64,000 nucleotides of DNA from the NCBI GenBank assembly GCA_028641055.1, contig JAPCYS010004110.1, positions 1 to 64,000 of the forward strand, given 5' to 3'. How positions within the stretch are numbered: position 1 is the stretch's first letter; each line of letters begins with the position of its first letter. Below the pieces are notes generated by a model that was given only the letters and a program-made list of their open reading frames with translations, was not told where the DNA came from and ran no database searches. The translations under genes and the position numbers were made by a program. Shown in pieces: positions 9,159 to 20,960 of the stretch. The stretch comes from Alopecurus myosuroides (taxonomy: Eukaryota; Streptophyta; Magnoliopsida; Poales; Poaceae).

Positions 9159-12100
9159 ATGGCTCGTGACGACGACGCCCGCGCCGGCTGGGCCGGATCT
9201 GAAGTTACCGCGGAGGAATGCCAATGGCTGGTGAATACCCGGCGAGTTCCTCCCGGTGTTCGCTGCCGGCATCCTGGCAGCGAGCTCGTCCCCACTCCGC
9301 AGGAGGGCGAGCACGTTGTCTTCCTCGCGCACTTCGCGCGAGGATTCGGGCTCCCAGTCTCCGATTTCTTCCGATCTTTTCTCAACCACTACGGCCTTCA
9401 GCCGCACCACCTCCCGCCAAACGCCATCGTCATGCTCTCATACCACGCCGTGGTGTGCAAGGCATTCCTGGGCGTACGGCCCACTTCGACGACCTGGTCC
9501 CGATATTTCTTCTTTAGGAAACAAAGCAAGGCCAAGAAAGATGGCGCGGACAGCAGCCGCGGGATGACAGAGACCGGCAGTGCCATGATGGTACAGCGCG
9601 GCGGGACCAACCACCCGCGCATCAAAGGTTTGGATTCTGTCCGCAAATGGCAAAGAACCTTCCTTTACGTGAGGAACATCCCTGTCGAGAAGGGAGCCAC
9701 CGTGGTGGATCAGATCAATCTGCCCCGGTGGACCAACACCGCTCCCACCGGGCAGAACTGGAGGACCAAGCCGCCCCTGGATACCGACCTGAAGCAGATG
9801 AACGAGCGCCTTGCCAAACTGAAAGAGAAGGGGCTCAAGGACGACGACCCCATCGCCTGCTCGATTTCCAAGCGGGTGCTCCCGCTGCAGCGCCGCGCGC
9901 ACCTTATGTGCTATACGGGCGGCAACCGAGATTGCACTCGGACGACCACGTTTGGGCTTAGCAACGCGGACGTTGCCGTCTGGGCGCGCTCCATCATGAC
10001 CACCGGCCTCAAGGACAACTGGCAGTACGGCTTCGTGCCGTTCAGCCGCACGAAACCAATCAAGCGGGTTAGTACTCCTCACCCTGTTTCCCGTATACAG
10101 ATTCCGAGTCGATAGCCTTCTTAGCTTGCTGTGCCTAGTATCAACACTCTGTGCCAAGTAGGGCACTTTGCAGTATTGCCTAGGCTTCATGTGCTTTGTG
10201 TTTGCACGCCACACCGAGTAGGACACTTGGCAATATTCCTTAGGCTTTGTATGCTTTATGTTTGCACGCCCTGCCAAGTAGGACACTTGGCAATATTCCC
10301 TAGGCTTCGTGTGCTTTGTGTTTGCACGCCCTGCCGAGTAGCAGACTTGGCAATATTCCTTAGGCTTCGTGTGCTTTGTGTTTGCACGTCCTGCCGAGTA
10401 GCACACTTAGCAGTTTTGCCTAGGCTTCGTGTGCTTTGTGTTTGCACGCCCTGCTGCGTATGATGCCGTTATGCTACTCGACTGATTTGCGGTGCTTGCC
10501 TATTTTCCAGGTCCTTGCTCGCCAGATCGCTGAGAGCGAGGAGCTCTTTGAGGCTAACTGGGAAGAGGACCGAAAGGAGGACGATGAGGTCTCCTACGAC
10601 ACCGCGGACAAACTCAATATCCCTCATGCCGTTCGGACGGAGAAACATCATGTTGACGCGTTTGTTCGGGACTGGTCTGAACACGACGACGAAGGTGATT
10701 GAGTTCGCCTTTATGGTTGCGAGTAGCGCAACCCAATTTCCTCCTGTTTGTTAACTGTTTTCTTCTTCTCAACTTTACAGAAGATGCTGATGCTGGCGCT
10801 GAGGAAGAAGGCGAGGACGAGGACGAGGACGCCCTTGACGTCGATCCGCTTGCATTTGCTGCTCCCGTCACTCGTAAGAGGGCGGGTAGTGGTGCTCAAG
10901 ATCCCACCGCGAAGAAAGCCAAGAAGACCAAGAAAGCAGTGAAGAAGGTCAAGCAGGGGAGACGGCTACCCCCTTCTCGTGCAGGGTTAGTAATTTTCTT
11001 CCGAGTTGCGCATCGTTATTGCCTCTTTTTCTGAACTCCTTGTTCCGCTACTGCTTCTCGGCTTCTTCTGTCCTTCTTTCTTTTCTGAATTTTCTCTTCT
11101 TTTCAGCGCCCCCTTGGATGCTGACGCTGCTGTCGCATCCACCAAAGCCAAGAAGAAACCCGCCATTGACATTGACAAACTCATCGATCTCTCTAACGAG
11201 GATGAGATCGCGGCATGGGATGGGGCGGCCCCCCCTGTGAAGGGAGAAGACGAGTACAGCGTTCAGTACATGGACACTGATGCCCGTGACGCCGAGCAGG
11301 AGCAGCAGGCCTGCGCAGAACAAGAAGCGCAGGATACTGCTCGCGACGAGAGACCACTTTCTCCCCCAGCTGCCACAACCGGGGAGGATTCAGAACAAGA
11401 CCCCGAGCAGCACGACCAGGCCTCCCATGAGCGGCAGGAAGAGAACCAAGAGCAGCCAGCAACAGGGGCTGCTGACCAAACTGACCCCGCGGCCCAGCCG
11501 CGGGTAGAGAGACAAGAAGAGTCACAGCAAGATCCCGCTGCCGGGCAGCAGGCTGAAATAGTTGATATGGAACAGGACCTGCAGAGCGACGCGCAGCCGG
11601 ACGCTGCGCCGGGTAGCGGGCCCTTGGTGCCGCCTACCCAGCAGGGCACCTTGTCCACCGCAGCGAGCTCCCCGCCAGTGAAGAAGACCAGGATCACAGC
11701 CAGCCCTCCAGCCAAGAAAGATGCGGCCGAGAAGATGGCTGCTGAGAAGAAAGCCGCCGAGAAGAAAGCCGCCGAGAAGCAAACTGCAGAGAAACTGGCT
11801 GCAGAGAAGCTGGCTGCCCAGCCTGAGGGCACCGTCCGCAGGAAGCCCACACACGGCGGTGCGCAGGACTCTGCCGCGATGCCGCCGCCCCAACCAACTG
11901 CAAAAACTGCCGCCAAGGCCGGGCAGCTCACCATTGGTGATTCCGGCGCAGCCGCTGATGCAGCCGCAGGATCAGGCTTGCCAGACCCGCCTTCCTACCC
12001 GCCTTACTTGGTGAAGATGAGCAAACATCACAGCATCCCGCTAAGCGCGGCCGAGAAGAAACTTGCTATTAGGAAAGGCAAGCAAGCCGCAGCTGTGGAT

Positions 12101-14401
12101 TCCAAGCCGCCAGCCAGGAACAAGGACAGGTCCCTCTCAATTTACTCGCGCGAGGTCCAGGAGACCGAGGTGACGTCCAGGGGGCTTGAGGAGATGATTG
12201 ACCGGGTAGGCTTCATCGAAGCCGAATGGAACAAGGACATCCTTGGCAACAAAACCTGGCACGGCCCGGCTTTGGGCGATCTGTATCATATGCGCGTCGA
12301 CTGGAACAAGGCGGACATGGGCTACAATCCCATGACCATCTCGTCTAAGACCAGCACGCTCGCCGCCAAGCTGTTCGTCCACCGCAAGGCCGCAGAGGAT
12401 ATCGAACAAACTTATGTAGTAAGTTTCACTCACCCATTTCGAGTTGCATTTTTCTTCTCTTCTACTCTTCTCCTTCTTCTTATCCATCACCCAGTCCCCG
12501 AGATTCTGGCCGAGTAGACGGATACTCAACCGAGTTGCCGTCTTCTCGGGTTGAATCTTCAAGATTATGTCTGATTTGTTTTCTTTCTGCTTCTCATAAT
12601 AGCCTCTTGAAGAGAACAAACTTGTACTGGCGACTACTCTGGAACCACAGCATCGCTAAAAGGCGCCTTGAGGCCCTCGAAATGAAACGCAAGACTGATG
12701 AAGCGACGGAAAAGGAGGTCATGGATCGCACCCTCAAGATTTCCGAGATCGAAAGTAAGTTTTTAACTACGCGGTTCCTACGTTTTGTGTTTACGCCCGC
12801 TTTTGCTTTCTGCTCTAATCGGTTCCTTTCTGCAGACAAGTTTAAGACCCTGGCAGAGGAGCATGCGAACTGTCGCGCTTTCATTGAGAGTTGTCAAACT
12901 ACGATTAAAAGGCTGGAAGGTGAGTTGCTGTTTTTCTCGGCTTGTCTTCCTTCCTCTCATCTTTGCTACTCTGCTGACCGTGTTTTGCTCTTCACAGAAG
13001 ATCATAAGAAGTTTATCAAGGATCATTTGGACTGCCTTAAGCCTGCTGAGGTGCAGCAGCAATTGGCAAGCCAGTCTATAGAGCTGAAGAAGGAGCACAC
13101 CACGGAGATGGAAACTCTCCAAGTCCAGCTGTGAGCTCCCCTTCAGGATGCCCTCGACATAGCTGCCGAGAAGAAAAAGATAGCTGCCGAGAAGGACAAG
13201 ATCGAGGTAGCAGCTAAGGCCAAGCAGCGGGCTCTCGAGCTGGAATGCGAGAGGTTGAAGACCAGCAACTCGGAACTTATGCTCCAGCTGGCCGGGCTCC
13301 GCAGGATCGAGGAAAGGCATACCGCTGATGAGGAGTCTTGGCAGAAGAAGTTGCAGTCGCTACTTTGCGAGTTGAACAGTAAGTACCCGCTTCTCTGCTT
13401 TTGTTTATCTGCTTCTTCTTGTCGGCTCGGCTTGTCGCTTTCTTCTGCCTTTGTCTCTAATCTTTTCGATAGCTCTTTCAGAAATCTTTCCGGACCTCTG
13501 CTCATCTTGCAAGCCCGTGTTGTCGAAGGCCCAAGCAGTTCGCACCGAGAAGGGTGAGCCAATGGATACGAAGGCTTCAATCGAGGACAGCTTTACGAAT
13601 ATTCAGGGTCAACTTCAGCGCCTTAGGGGTTTGGGCACGGACTTGACGTCCACTGCCTTCAAACTCCACGCACTGTTCTGGCCCAAGGAGCCCTTGCCTT
13701 CGACCATCTGCGCGCTCGCCGAGAAGCTGAACGGCGTCAAGGCCGAGCTGAAGAAGTGGCGAGCTTCCGGGGCTCGGGCAGGCGCAGACATGCTGCTCCT
13801 CTTCATATGCAGCTGGTACGAAAACTTGAACTTGGATATCATCCTCGAGATGCGACAGGACTCCAAGTGGGAGAAGGATCCCATGTGCGTGACTCGCCGC
13901 CAGGCAGTCGTGTACGAGATCGCCTCCTACGCGGACACCGCGCGCTTCATCGAAGGTCTCACTGAGCCCGACACTGACGTGGACGGCGAGGACGAAGACG
14001 AAGATGGAGACGTGGACGAGGAGGCCACCAAGTCCGAAGGCCTGAGCTGCTTCAACAGTGCTGACAACAAGACCGAGAAGGGGAAGGACGCGGTCGTCGC
14101 GGATAGCGAAGATGAGGCCGAGAGCGAGAAGATGACTATCGACACCGCGGCGCTCGAATTCGGCACTTCATCAGGCGCTGCCCTTGACGACACGGCGATA
14201 CTCCGCGCCCAATCAGCTGCCTCTACCTCGGCGACGAACCTCATCTCGGTGGCCACGGCCACCTCTGAGCAGGCTGCCACCAACCCAGAAGCCGATGCGG
14301 CGAAGACTGACGCCGCCAACTCGGAAGTTGACGCTGCCAAGGCCAACGCTGAAGCTGATGTCGCCAAGGCCAACAGCGAGATCGATGCTGCCTCCACCTG
14401 A
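9159..14401 (+). pseudogene. Antisense intron-containing gene (aORF, 'putative gypsy type transposon' family) of element B
   Basis: Lies between integrase and 3' LTR, opposite to gag-pol. Eight exons fit GT-AG rules and keep frame: 9159-10067, 10511-10694, 10781-10985, 11107-12418, 12603-12754, 12836-12919, 12998-13378, 13473-14401. The N-terminal domain (residues about 20-110, EHVVFLAHFARGFGLP..HHLPPNAIVMLSYHAVVCKAFLGV) matches the plant 'transposase_28 / putative gypsy type transposon' family as I remember it. A lysine-rich stretch and a long acidic, AEKK-repeat region follow, then a coiled coil (exons 5-7), a C-terminal globular domain and an acidic Ala-rich tail. One frameshift near 12655 in exon 5 and one in-frame TGA (13132-13134) probably inactivate this copy. 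Function in the element is unknown. The homologue in element D has the same position and orientation. Confidence 0.75.
10141..10455. repeat. 60-bp tandem repeat inside intron 1 of B antisense gene
   Basis: About 5.2 copies of exactly 60 bp (CCGAGTAGGACACTTGGCAA..TAGGCTTCGTGTGCTTTGTG..). Copies differ at several positions. Because 60 is divisible by 3, both strands stay open over the array, producing spurious ORFs of 63-110 codons. It lies wholly within the predicted intron 10068-10510. Confidence 0.9.
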
Positions 14402-15070
14402 TTACCTCCTGCAACTTTATCCTTAAAACTTTTATCAGATCCCCGGGATGCCGGGTGCAGATGTATCGAAACAGTTATGCTTTTCGTTTGCTACTCAGTT
14501 TTATTCACGTTGATGTTTTTAACTTAGTAATTTGAGCATCCTTGGCTCGATGCCAGGTTGCGTTATCATGCGAGTCCCCGAGTTGCATTTCTTATTCGCT
14601 CTTCCTTTTTTTCTCAGCACTTACCCGCAACTTGTTGCTTTTTTGGTATTCGAGTCACAAGAGTTCAAAGTTGGAGTTGCAAATACTTAGCCACTTAGAA
14701 ACACTCATAGTAACGCAGCTCACCACTTAGCCGAAAAGAAGCTAACAAGCAACATTAGTAAGACTCCCTACTCGGTTCCTGCACTCTTTCTTTCCTTAGT
14801 AATTTTTCTTGTGCTCATTGACCTTTTGCTTGTTCTCTTGCTTGCCATGAAGCCGAGTTTCGGACAGCAGCAGAGTCGAAGAGTTGGCATGTAGGTTTAA
14901 ACACAATACTGAATGTACTCATGAAATTTTAAGTGGAGCAACCGGGTAGACAAAAGTGACGCCGAGTAGAAACACACAGAGCAATTTTGGACGAGGGCAG
15001 TCCCCGAGTTCAATTTCAGATTGCAGAGTAGAATTTTAACTCGGATAAGAGGGTACATACACATTTTTGC
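14402..15070. other. Spacer between antisense gene and integrase of B
   Basis: Non-coding, T-rich just after the antisense stop codon. The two genes converge here, so their transcripts would overlap tail to tail. Contains words related to the PPT (AGTCCCCGAG at about 14574 and 15000). Confidence 0.55.
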
Positions 15071-16231
15071 TCACGAATGAAAGCGACAGAGTAGAGCTAC
15101 ATTCCAGGGGCGCTTAGACTCCTCTCCAGCTTTGTCTGCCCTGTTCTTCTGTGATGGCTGCGCGTCGACTACGTAATAGGCATCATTGTGCAAAGCTTTG
15201 CTCACAATGAAAGGCCCTTCCCAGGGAGGAGACAGCTTGTGCATCCCGGCTGTGCGTTGCACAAGCCTAAGGACCATGTCTCCTTCTCGGAAAACCCTTG
15301 GATTCACCTTTCGGCTATGATAACGCCGCAGGTTTTGCTGATAGATAGCTGAACGTGACAGAGTGAGCTCTCTTGCTTCTTCAAGCAGGTCAACGTCATC
15401 TTCTCGAGCTTCTCTTGCCTCCACCTCAGTGTAGAGGGTTACTCGGGGGGAGTCATGCTCTAAATCTATTGGTAACACGGCCTCAGCCCCGTATACCAAG
15501 AAGAATGGCGTGTAGCCGGTTGACCGGTTAGGGGTAGTCCTTGGACTCCACAACACCGCTGGCAACTCGTCTAGCCAACACCCAGGTGTTTTCAGCAGTG
15601 GTTCAATCAGCCTTGGCTTGATGCCTGCTAGCACCATGCCATTTGCTCTTTCAACTTGTCCATTGGAGGCGGGATGCACAACAGACGCAACATCTAGCCG
15701 GATATGCTTATCTCTGCAGAACCGTACCATTGCGCCCTCAGCAAAATTTGTACCGTCATCCGTGATGATGCTGTGCGGGTAGCCGTATCTCAGGATCACA
15801 TCCTTCAAGAACTTCACAGCAGTGGCTCCATCACACTTCCGAATAGGCTTCACTTCTATCCACTTGGTGAATTTATCAACCATGACCAAGATGTGAGTCA
15901 TGTTGCCTCTAGCCGGCTTGAAGGGACCAACCATATCCAAGCACCAAACAGCAAATGGCCAAGTAATGGGAATGGTTTTCAGCTCGGAAGCAGGCATGTG
16001 GATCTTACTTGCGAACATCTGGCAGCCGTTGCACTTTCTCACGATATCTTCAGCCTGTTGCAGAGCGGTGAGCCAGTAGAAGCCATGCCGAAAAGCCTTC
16101 TTGACCAAAGCCCGAGAAGAGGTGTGATGCCCGCATTCTCCTTGGTGTATTTCCACCAGAATTTCTTCTCCTTCTTCCGGTTCCACACATCGTTGCAGCA
16201 TGCCGGTGGCACTTCTCTTGTGCAGCACTTC
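15071..16231 (-). pseudogene. Element B integrase
   Basis: Integrase inserts the cDNA into nuclear DNA. The frame is the direct continuation of the RT frame, separated only by a TGA (16234-16232) where D has a Gly codon. The zinc-binding HHCC is GHHTSSRAL..CNGCQMFA. The catalytic core has WCLDMVGPFKPARG (first Asp), IITDDGTNFAEG (second Asp) and ASNGQVERANG (Glu). The C-terminal part has RRYHSRKVNPRVFREGDMVLRLV and LSPPWEGPFIV, the GPF-like strand region. No chromodomain, as expected for Tat. The frame stops at TGA 15073-15071 after LLCRFHS. Apart from the upstream stop it looks complete. Confidence 0.88.
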
Positions 16232-18506
16232 TCAAAATATGGTGTAGCCCTTGGATCTTCTCTGAATTTGCCTTGCAGTAACTTCATCTTCTGGCAGGGT
16301 ACCGTCCCGTAGAAAGGATAATATGGGCATAGCCAAACTCGGTGTCTCCCGCGTGGGAAACACTGGTTCGTCCACTTCCATTGGAACAGGTGCCACTGTC
16401 TGCTCTTTAGGGTTGGGAGCACTTCTCTGGAGCCCTGAACGATTTGCGAGAACCTCCTCAATGAATGCGACAGTCCCCGGGTTGAGGGCGGCAGTCCCTG
16501 AGTAAGGAATGATGGTCCCCGAGTAGGGAGTGGCAGTCCCCGAGTGGGGAGCGGCAGTCCCCGAGTAGGGAGCAGCAGTCCCCGAGTAGCAGACGCCAGT
16601 CCCCGGGATGGAGGCTGCAGTCCCCGGGTTCTCTGTTGCATTCTCCCACTCAATCTCCATGGGAACGGCTTCTTCATTTGGCAGAGAAGGAACGAATATG
16701 GATTCCGAGTTGGGGGATGGCTTGATGGATGGCTTTCTCAAATTCTCCAAGGCAATCCCAGCCGGGATGGACTGCCGAGAAGACCCCAACTTGGACAGCT
16801 CGTCTGCGGCTTCATTCTCCGCTCGGTGTATGTGCTGGAACTCGCAGCCTTCGAAGAATCCAGTCATAGACTGTACCAGGAAGCGATATGATGCCATGTT
16901 AGCATCCAAGGCATCCCTGCCAGAAACCTGCTGCACCACCAGATCGGAATCTCCATAACATATAATGTGTTGTACGCCAACTTCCTTGGCTACTCGCAAG
17001 CCATGCACCACGGCCTCGTACTCTGCAACATTGTTGGACGCCTTGAAATGAATCTGCAGCACGTACTTGAGTTGATCTCGCTTGGATGACGTAAGCACTA
17101 CGCCGGTACCAAGGCCTTCCTTCACCTTAGAGCCATCAAAGTGCATCTTCCAGTAACTGGAAACTGGAGCAGGAGGTTCGTACTGTACCTCAGCCCAATC
17201 CACAAGAAATTCCGCCAGAATTTGAGACTTGATGGCTTCTCTTCTCGCATATGCGGGAGCATACGCGGCCAGCTCGATCGCCCACTTGGCTACTCTGCCG
17301 CTCGCTTCCTTGTTGCCCATGATATCCGAGATGGGAGCAGAGCTCACAACGGTGATGGGGTGCTCTTGGAAATAATGCTTCAGCTTCTTGGCGCCCAAGT
17401 ACACGTCGTAGGTCATCTTCTGGTAATGCGGGTAGTTCTGCTTGGAGCTGGACAGCACTTCACTGAGGTAGTATACTGGGCGCTGCACACTTTTGCCTTC
17501 CTCTTCTCGCTCTACCACAATCACCACGCTGACCACTCGGTTGGTAGCAGCAATGTACAGCAGCATCGGCTCCTTGGGTAGCGGACTAGCCAAGATGGGA
17601 GCGCTACCCAGCATTGCCTTCAGGTCATTGAATGCCACATCCGCTTGCGGAGTCCAGACAAACTTGTCACTTTTCTTCATCAACTGGTACAAAGGCAAGG
17701 GCTTCTCGCCCATTCTGCCCAAGAAACGACTCAGAGATGCCAAGCAACCAGTGAATTTTTGCACATCCTTCAGGGATCTCGGCAAAGACATGCTCTCAAT
17801 AGCTTTTATCTTTGAAGGATTAGCTTCAATGCCTCGTCTAGACACCAGGAAGCCGAGCAGCTTGCCAGCCGGAACGCCGAGTGTACATTTACTCGGGTTC
17901 AGCTTCATTTTGTACTTGCGCAAGTTAGCGAAAGTTTCCTCAAGATCGGCAAGCAGAGTTTGTGTTTTATTCGTTTTGATGACAATGTCATCTACGTACA
18001 CCTGCACATTCTTGCCGAGCTGATCGTGCAAACATTTCTGCATGCACCTCTGATAAGTAGCACCCGCATTCCGCAACCCGAAACACATGGCACGATAGCA
18101 ATAAGCCCCGTACGGGGTAATGAAAGCAGTCTTTATTTGATCAGCAGTGTTGAGAGCTATCTGATGAATACCCGAGTAGGCATCTATGAAAGACAAGAGC
18201 TCACAACCAGCGGTGGAATCGATAACCTGATCGATGCGAGGTAGCGGAAAAGGATCTTTGGGGCAGGCCTTGTTCAAGTCGGTGTAGTCGACGCACATGC
18301 GCCATGCGGTAGAAGCCTTGGGATCCTCCTTCTTCTTCTCGACCATGACCGGGTTGGCTAGCCAATCCGGATGCAGCACCTCCATGATGAAATTGCTTAT
18401 CAGCAGCTTGGTGATCTGATCACCGATAGCTTTTCTTCTCTCGTCTCCAAAGCGGCGCATAGCCTGCTTCACTGGCTTGGCGTCAGGACGCACATGTAAA
18501 GAGTGC
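16232..18506 (-). pseudogene. Element B RT, RNase H and archaeal-type RNase H
   Basis: Continuous frame entering from element C's left edge. The first B residues are VEHSLHVRPDAKPVKQ. RT shows WRMCVDYTDLNKACPKDPF, PLPRIDQVIDSTAG and QVYVDDIVIK (YVDD box), then KCTLGVPAGKLLGFLVS. The RT-linked RNase H has EPMLLYIAATNRVVSVVIV, PVYYLSEVL and HYFQEHPITV. The second, archaeal-type RNase H has KMHFDGSKVKEG, NNVAEYEAVVHGL and CYGDSDLVVQQV, supplying the acidic residues. The repeat-bearing linker follows. Dual RNase H is known for the Tat lineage. The frame ends at a single TGA (16234-16232) before integrase. The N-terminal 27 codons of RT lie at 28525-28611 on the other side of C. Confidence 0.9.
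16471..16638. repeat. 21-bp coding tandem repeat in B pol
   Basis: Eight copies start at 16471, 16492, 16513, 16534, 16555, 16576, 16597 and 16618, exactly 21 bp apart, with the core CAGTCCCCGAGTAGGGAG. On the - strand they encode a seven-residue repeat (SGTAAPY-like) in the linker between the second RNase H and integrase. The - strand core equals the element's polypurine-tract word. Confidence 0.9.
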
Positions 18507-19326
18507 TCAACTGTAACATCCCAAGTATGAAAAATAGCCATTAGAATGTTTGCTCTCTGTTATTTTATGTTTTGCATCATGGCATCATGTTCATTGCATT
18601 TGTTTTGCTTTGTTTTCCATTTGTTTTCCTTTGTTTTCCTTTGTTTTCTATTTGAATTTCAAACCAAATTTCAAACCTTTTGTTTCATACTTGTGCTGTT
18701 ACAATTTTCAAATAAAATTTATCCAAATCAAAACATCAAGTTGTTTCCATTAAACTATAAAGCTCAAACCATTAAATTGTTTAAGTTTCCATAATTCATT
18801 TAATAGCAAATTCACTTAATTTAAATCCCTTTCAAAATTCAATTGCATTTTCCAAACAGCACCCATTTGGAATTTATGAAAATTACAATACAATTCTAAT
18901 CAATTTGTTTCAAATAAAATTGAGGGTTCAAACTATTTTTTAAATGGTTCTCTTTAAATATTTCACTTAATATTCCAAATTCATTCAAATTCAATCAAAT
19001 TTCAAACAGCAATATATTTTAAAGTTTATGGAAAACAAAATTTGGCAAATGGGTGCTGTTACCATAAGTAATCAAATACAAATTTTACCTAATTTTCTGA
19101 ACCCTAAAAACCCTTCCTTTTTCTCTTTTCCTTTTCAGCAAAAATAAAATAAAACAGAAGCAAAAAAAAACAGAGAGGGAGAGAGGGGCAGGCCAGCAGG
19201 CCCAGCCCATCTCCCCCTCAGGCCCATACCCCTTCGCCCCTGTCTTCTTCCTCGTACGGCTCGAATCCGAGCGTGTCCACGTCAGTTCAGAGGAGCAGGG
19301 AACGGTGCAGCTCCTCCCCCTCCTCC

Positions 19327-19333
19327 TATATAG
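19327..19333 (+). promoter_or_regulatory. TATA box of C 5' LTR
   Basis: TATATAG in CCTCCTATATAGCTAACCCTAG. Equivalents are at 24739 (3' LTR) and 49721 (E). The position leaves roughly 3.7 kb of transcribed LTR (R/U5), unusually long. Confidence 0.6.
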
Positions 19334-19925
19334 CTAACCCTAGGCCCCCTCGGTGCCCTAATGCCCTCTCCTCCCCTCTTCTCTCTCCCCCCGCCTCCAT
19401 TCTCTTCTTTCTTCCTCTCTTTTCTCTCTTCCCTGCATCTGCACATTTTCTCTGTAACTGAAACCGAACCACCGCCTCTTTCTTTCTCCGGTGATCACCG
19501 CCGGGAGGACCACCCTCCGGACAGGATAGAGCCGGGGATGGAAACCCCTGGCCGCCCTCTTCCTCACCGGCCTCACCACGCGGACAGGGACGGCCCCCAT
19601 CGCCGCCGCCGTCGAGGTTTTGTCGCCGCTGCGGACAGCTCCGTCTGCCCGTCAGGTTCTGCGACGCCGTCGCCCGCTCCTCCTCGCCACGACGCGCTCA
19701 CGGTGAGCTCCCTCTCCTCCTGCGCTGTCCCTCCTCTCTGCACCACACGCGCACGTCCGCGGCTCCCCTCCCGCGCTCGCAGCAGCAGCGCAGATGGCCG
19801 CCGGGGATCGCTGCCTTTTCTCTGTCGAGGGAGCTAACTGAATCTTCTTTCAGTTCAGAAAAATTCCGCGATCTGCAGCATATCCCCTGCGTGTTTCCCT
19901 TACCTGACAACGACACAAGCACACC

Positions 19926-20002
19926 GCAGTGGTTACTGCCCTCGAGCGCGCAGCAGAGGTGGTGGGTTCGAATCTCACCCCTCGCAAAAACCCCACCTTT
20001 TT
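19926..20002 (+). ncRNA. tRNA-like segment in C 5' LTR
   Basis: GCAGTGGTTACTGCC resembles a D-arm/A box. GTGGGTTCGAATCTCAC (19962-19978) is a T-arm with a TTCGAAT loop and a 5-bp stem; the 3' LTR copy pairs perfectly, GTGGG/CCCAC. A TTTTT run follows at 19998-20002, a possible Pol III stop. No matching acceptor stem was seen, so it is not a functional tRNA gene. It is either a tRNA-derived relic or a Pol III-like element. Confidence 0.5.
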
Positions 20003-20149
20003 CCATTTTCTTTTCCTGGCCCAGCACAAAGTTCTATTCACAGCACAGTCCTTGCTAATCTTTTCTAGATCCCTGTTAATTAATTCTAAGTCCCTAGCTG
20101 TTAATAAAAATGGCAGATTAATACCAAAAATCTAAAAATGCATAACTAA

Positions 20150-20960
20150 ATCATCCCAACTCCAAATTCAACATTTTTAATATGTATTCTGTACCAAATT
20201 AAATGCTCTACCCAAATATAAGATTCGTTTACTCTTTTGACTATTTTAAATTGGTGAAATATTTGAAAACTTGTTTAATTCACCTAATTTTGCAAAAATC
20301 ATAACTTGGGCATAAAAATTCCAAATTCAACAAACTAAATATGTTTTCCATTCCATTTTTCATGAACTTTGCAAATATCAACTTTGTGTTCTGTTTTAAA
20401 TAAATTAAATTGCTGAAAAAACTGTTTCTTATTTAATGCATTTAAAATTGTCAAATTAATAAATGCTCATTTTAAATCCATTTTCAACAAATAAAATATG
20501 TTTTCCATGCTAAATTAAACCACCTTTCCAAATATAATTTTTTTTTCATGTTTTGAATAATTAAAATTGGTTAAATGATTTAAACCTTGTTTAAATCATT
20601 TAATATTGTTAAATTCATAACTTGCTCAAATTAAATTCTTTTTGAACATATAAAATATGTTTTCAAACCATAAAAGTATAAGCTCTTCAAATATGAACTT
20701 CATTTAATGTTTTGCACAAATAAAAATTCAATTAAATTCATACTTGAATTAAATTCATTTAAATCTTGTTTAAACTTGTTTAATTCATACGTAATTCATT
20801 CTAATTCTTTTTTCAACAAATGAAACATGTATTCCAACTAAAATCTTGTGTTCTTTCCCAGTATTAACTTTGTTATCTGTTTTGAACAATTAAACTTGAT
20901 GAAAACAGCAAATGCTTGTGTAACTCATTAAGAAGCAAATTTTCTTAACTTGTTAAATAA
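20150..20960. repeat. Degenerate AT-rich tandem repeat, about 160-bp period
   Basis: The motif (A)AATATGTTTTCCA..TTTGTTTTGAATAATT..ACTTGTTTAATTCA recurs at about 20190, 20339, 20497, 20653 and 20820. The 3' LTR carries the same at 25560-26370. Confidence 0.6.

Noticed and set aside
10131..10463. A cysteine-rich repeat protein, or a CRISPR-like array
   Set aside because: The 60-bp units are head-to-tail without spacers, sit in an intron, and are open on both strands only because 60 is divisible by 3.
9159..14401. A host gene trapped between retrotransposons
   Set aside because: It lies between B's integrase and 3' LTR, and D carries a homologue in the same position and orientation, so it belongs to the element.
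16323..18244. + strand ORFs opposite B RT/integrase
   Set aside because: Antisense shadows of an intact pol frame.
19361..19837. 158-codon Pro/Arg-rich ORF in the C LTR
   Set aside because: Low-complexity GC-rich leader DNA; the E LTR has no matching frame. Left as part of the LTR.
19926..20002. A functional tRNA gene
   Set aside because: No complementary acceptor stem and no proper anticodon arm in C, so it is reported only as tRNA-like.
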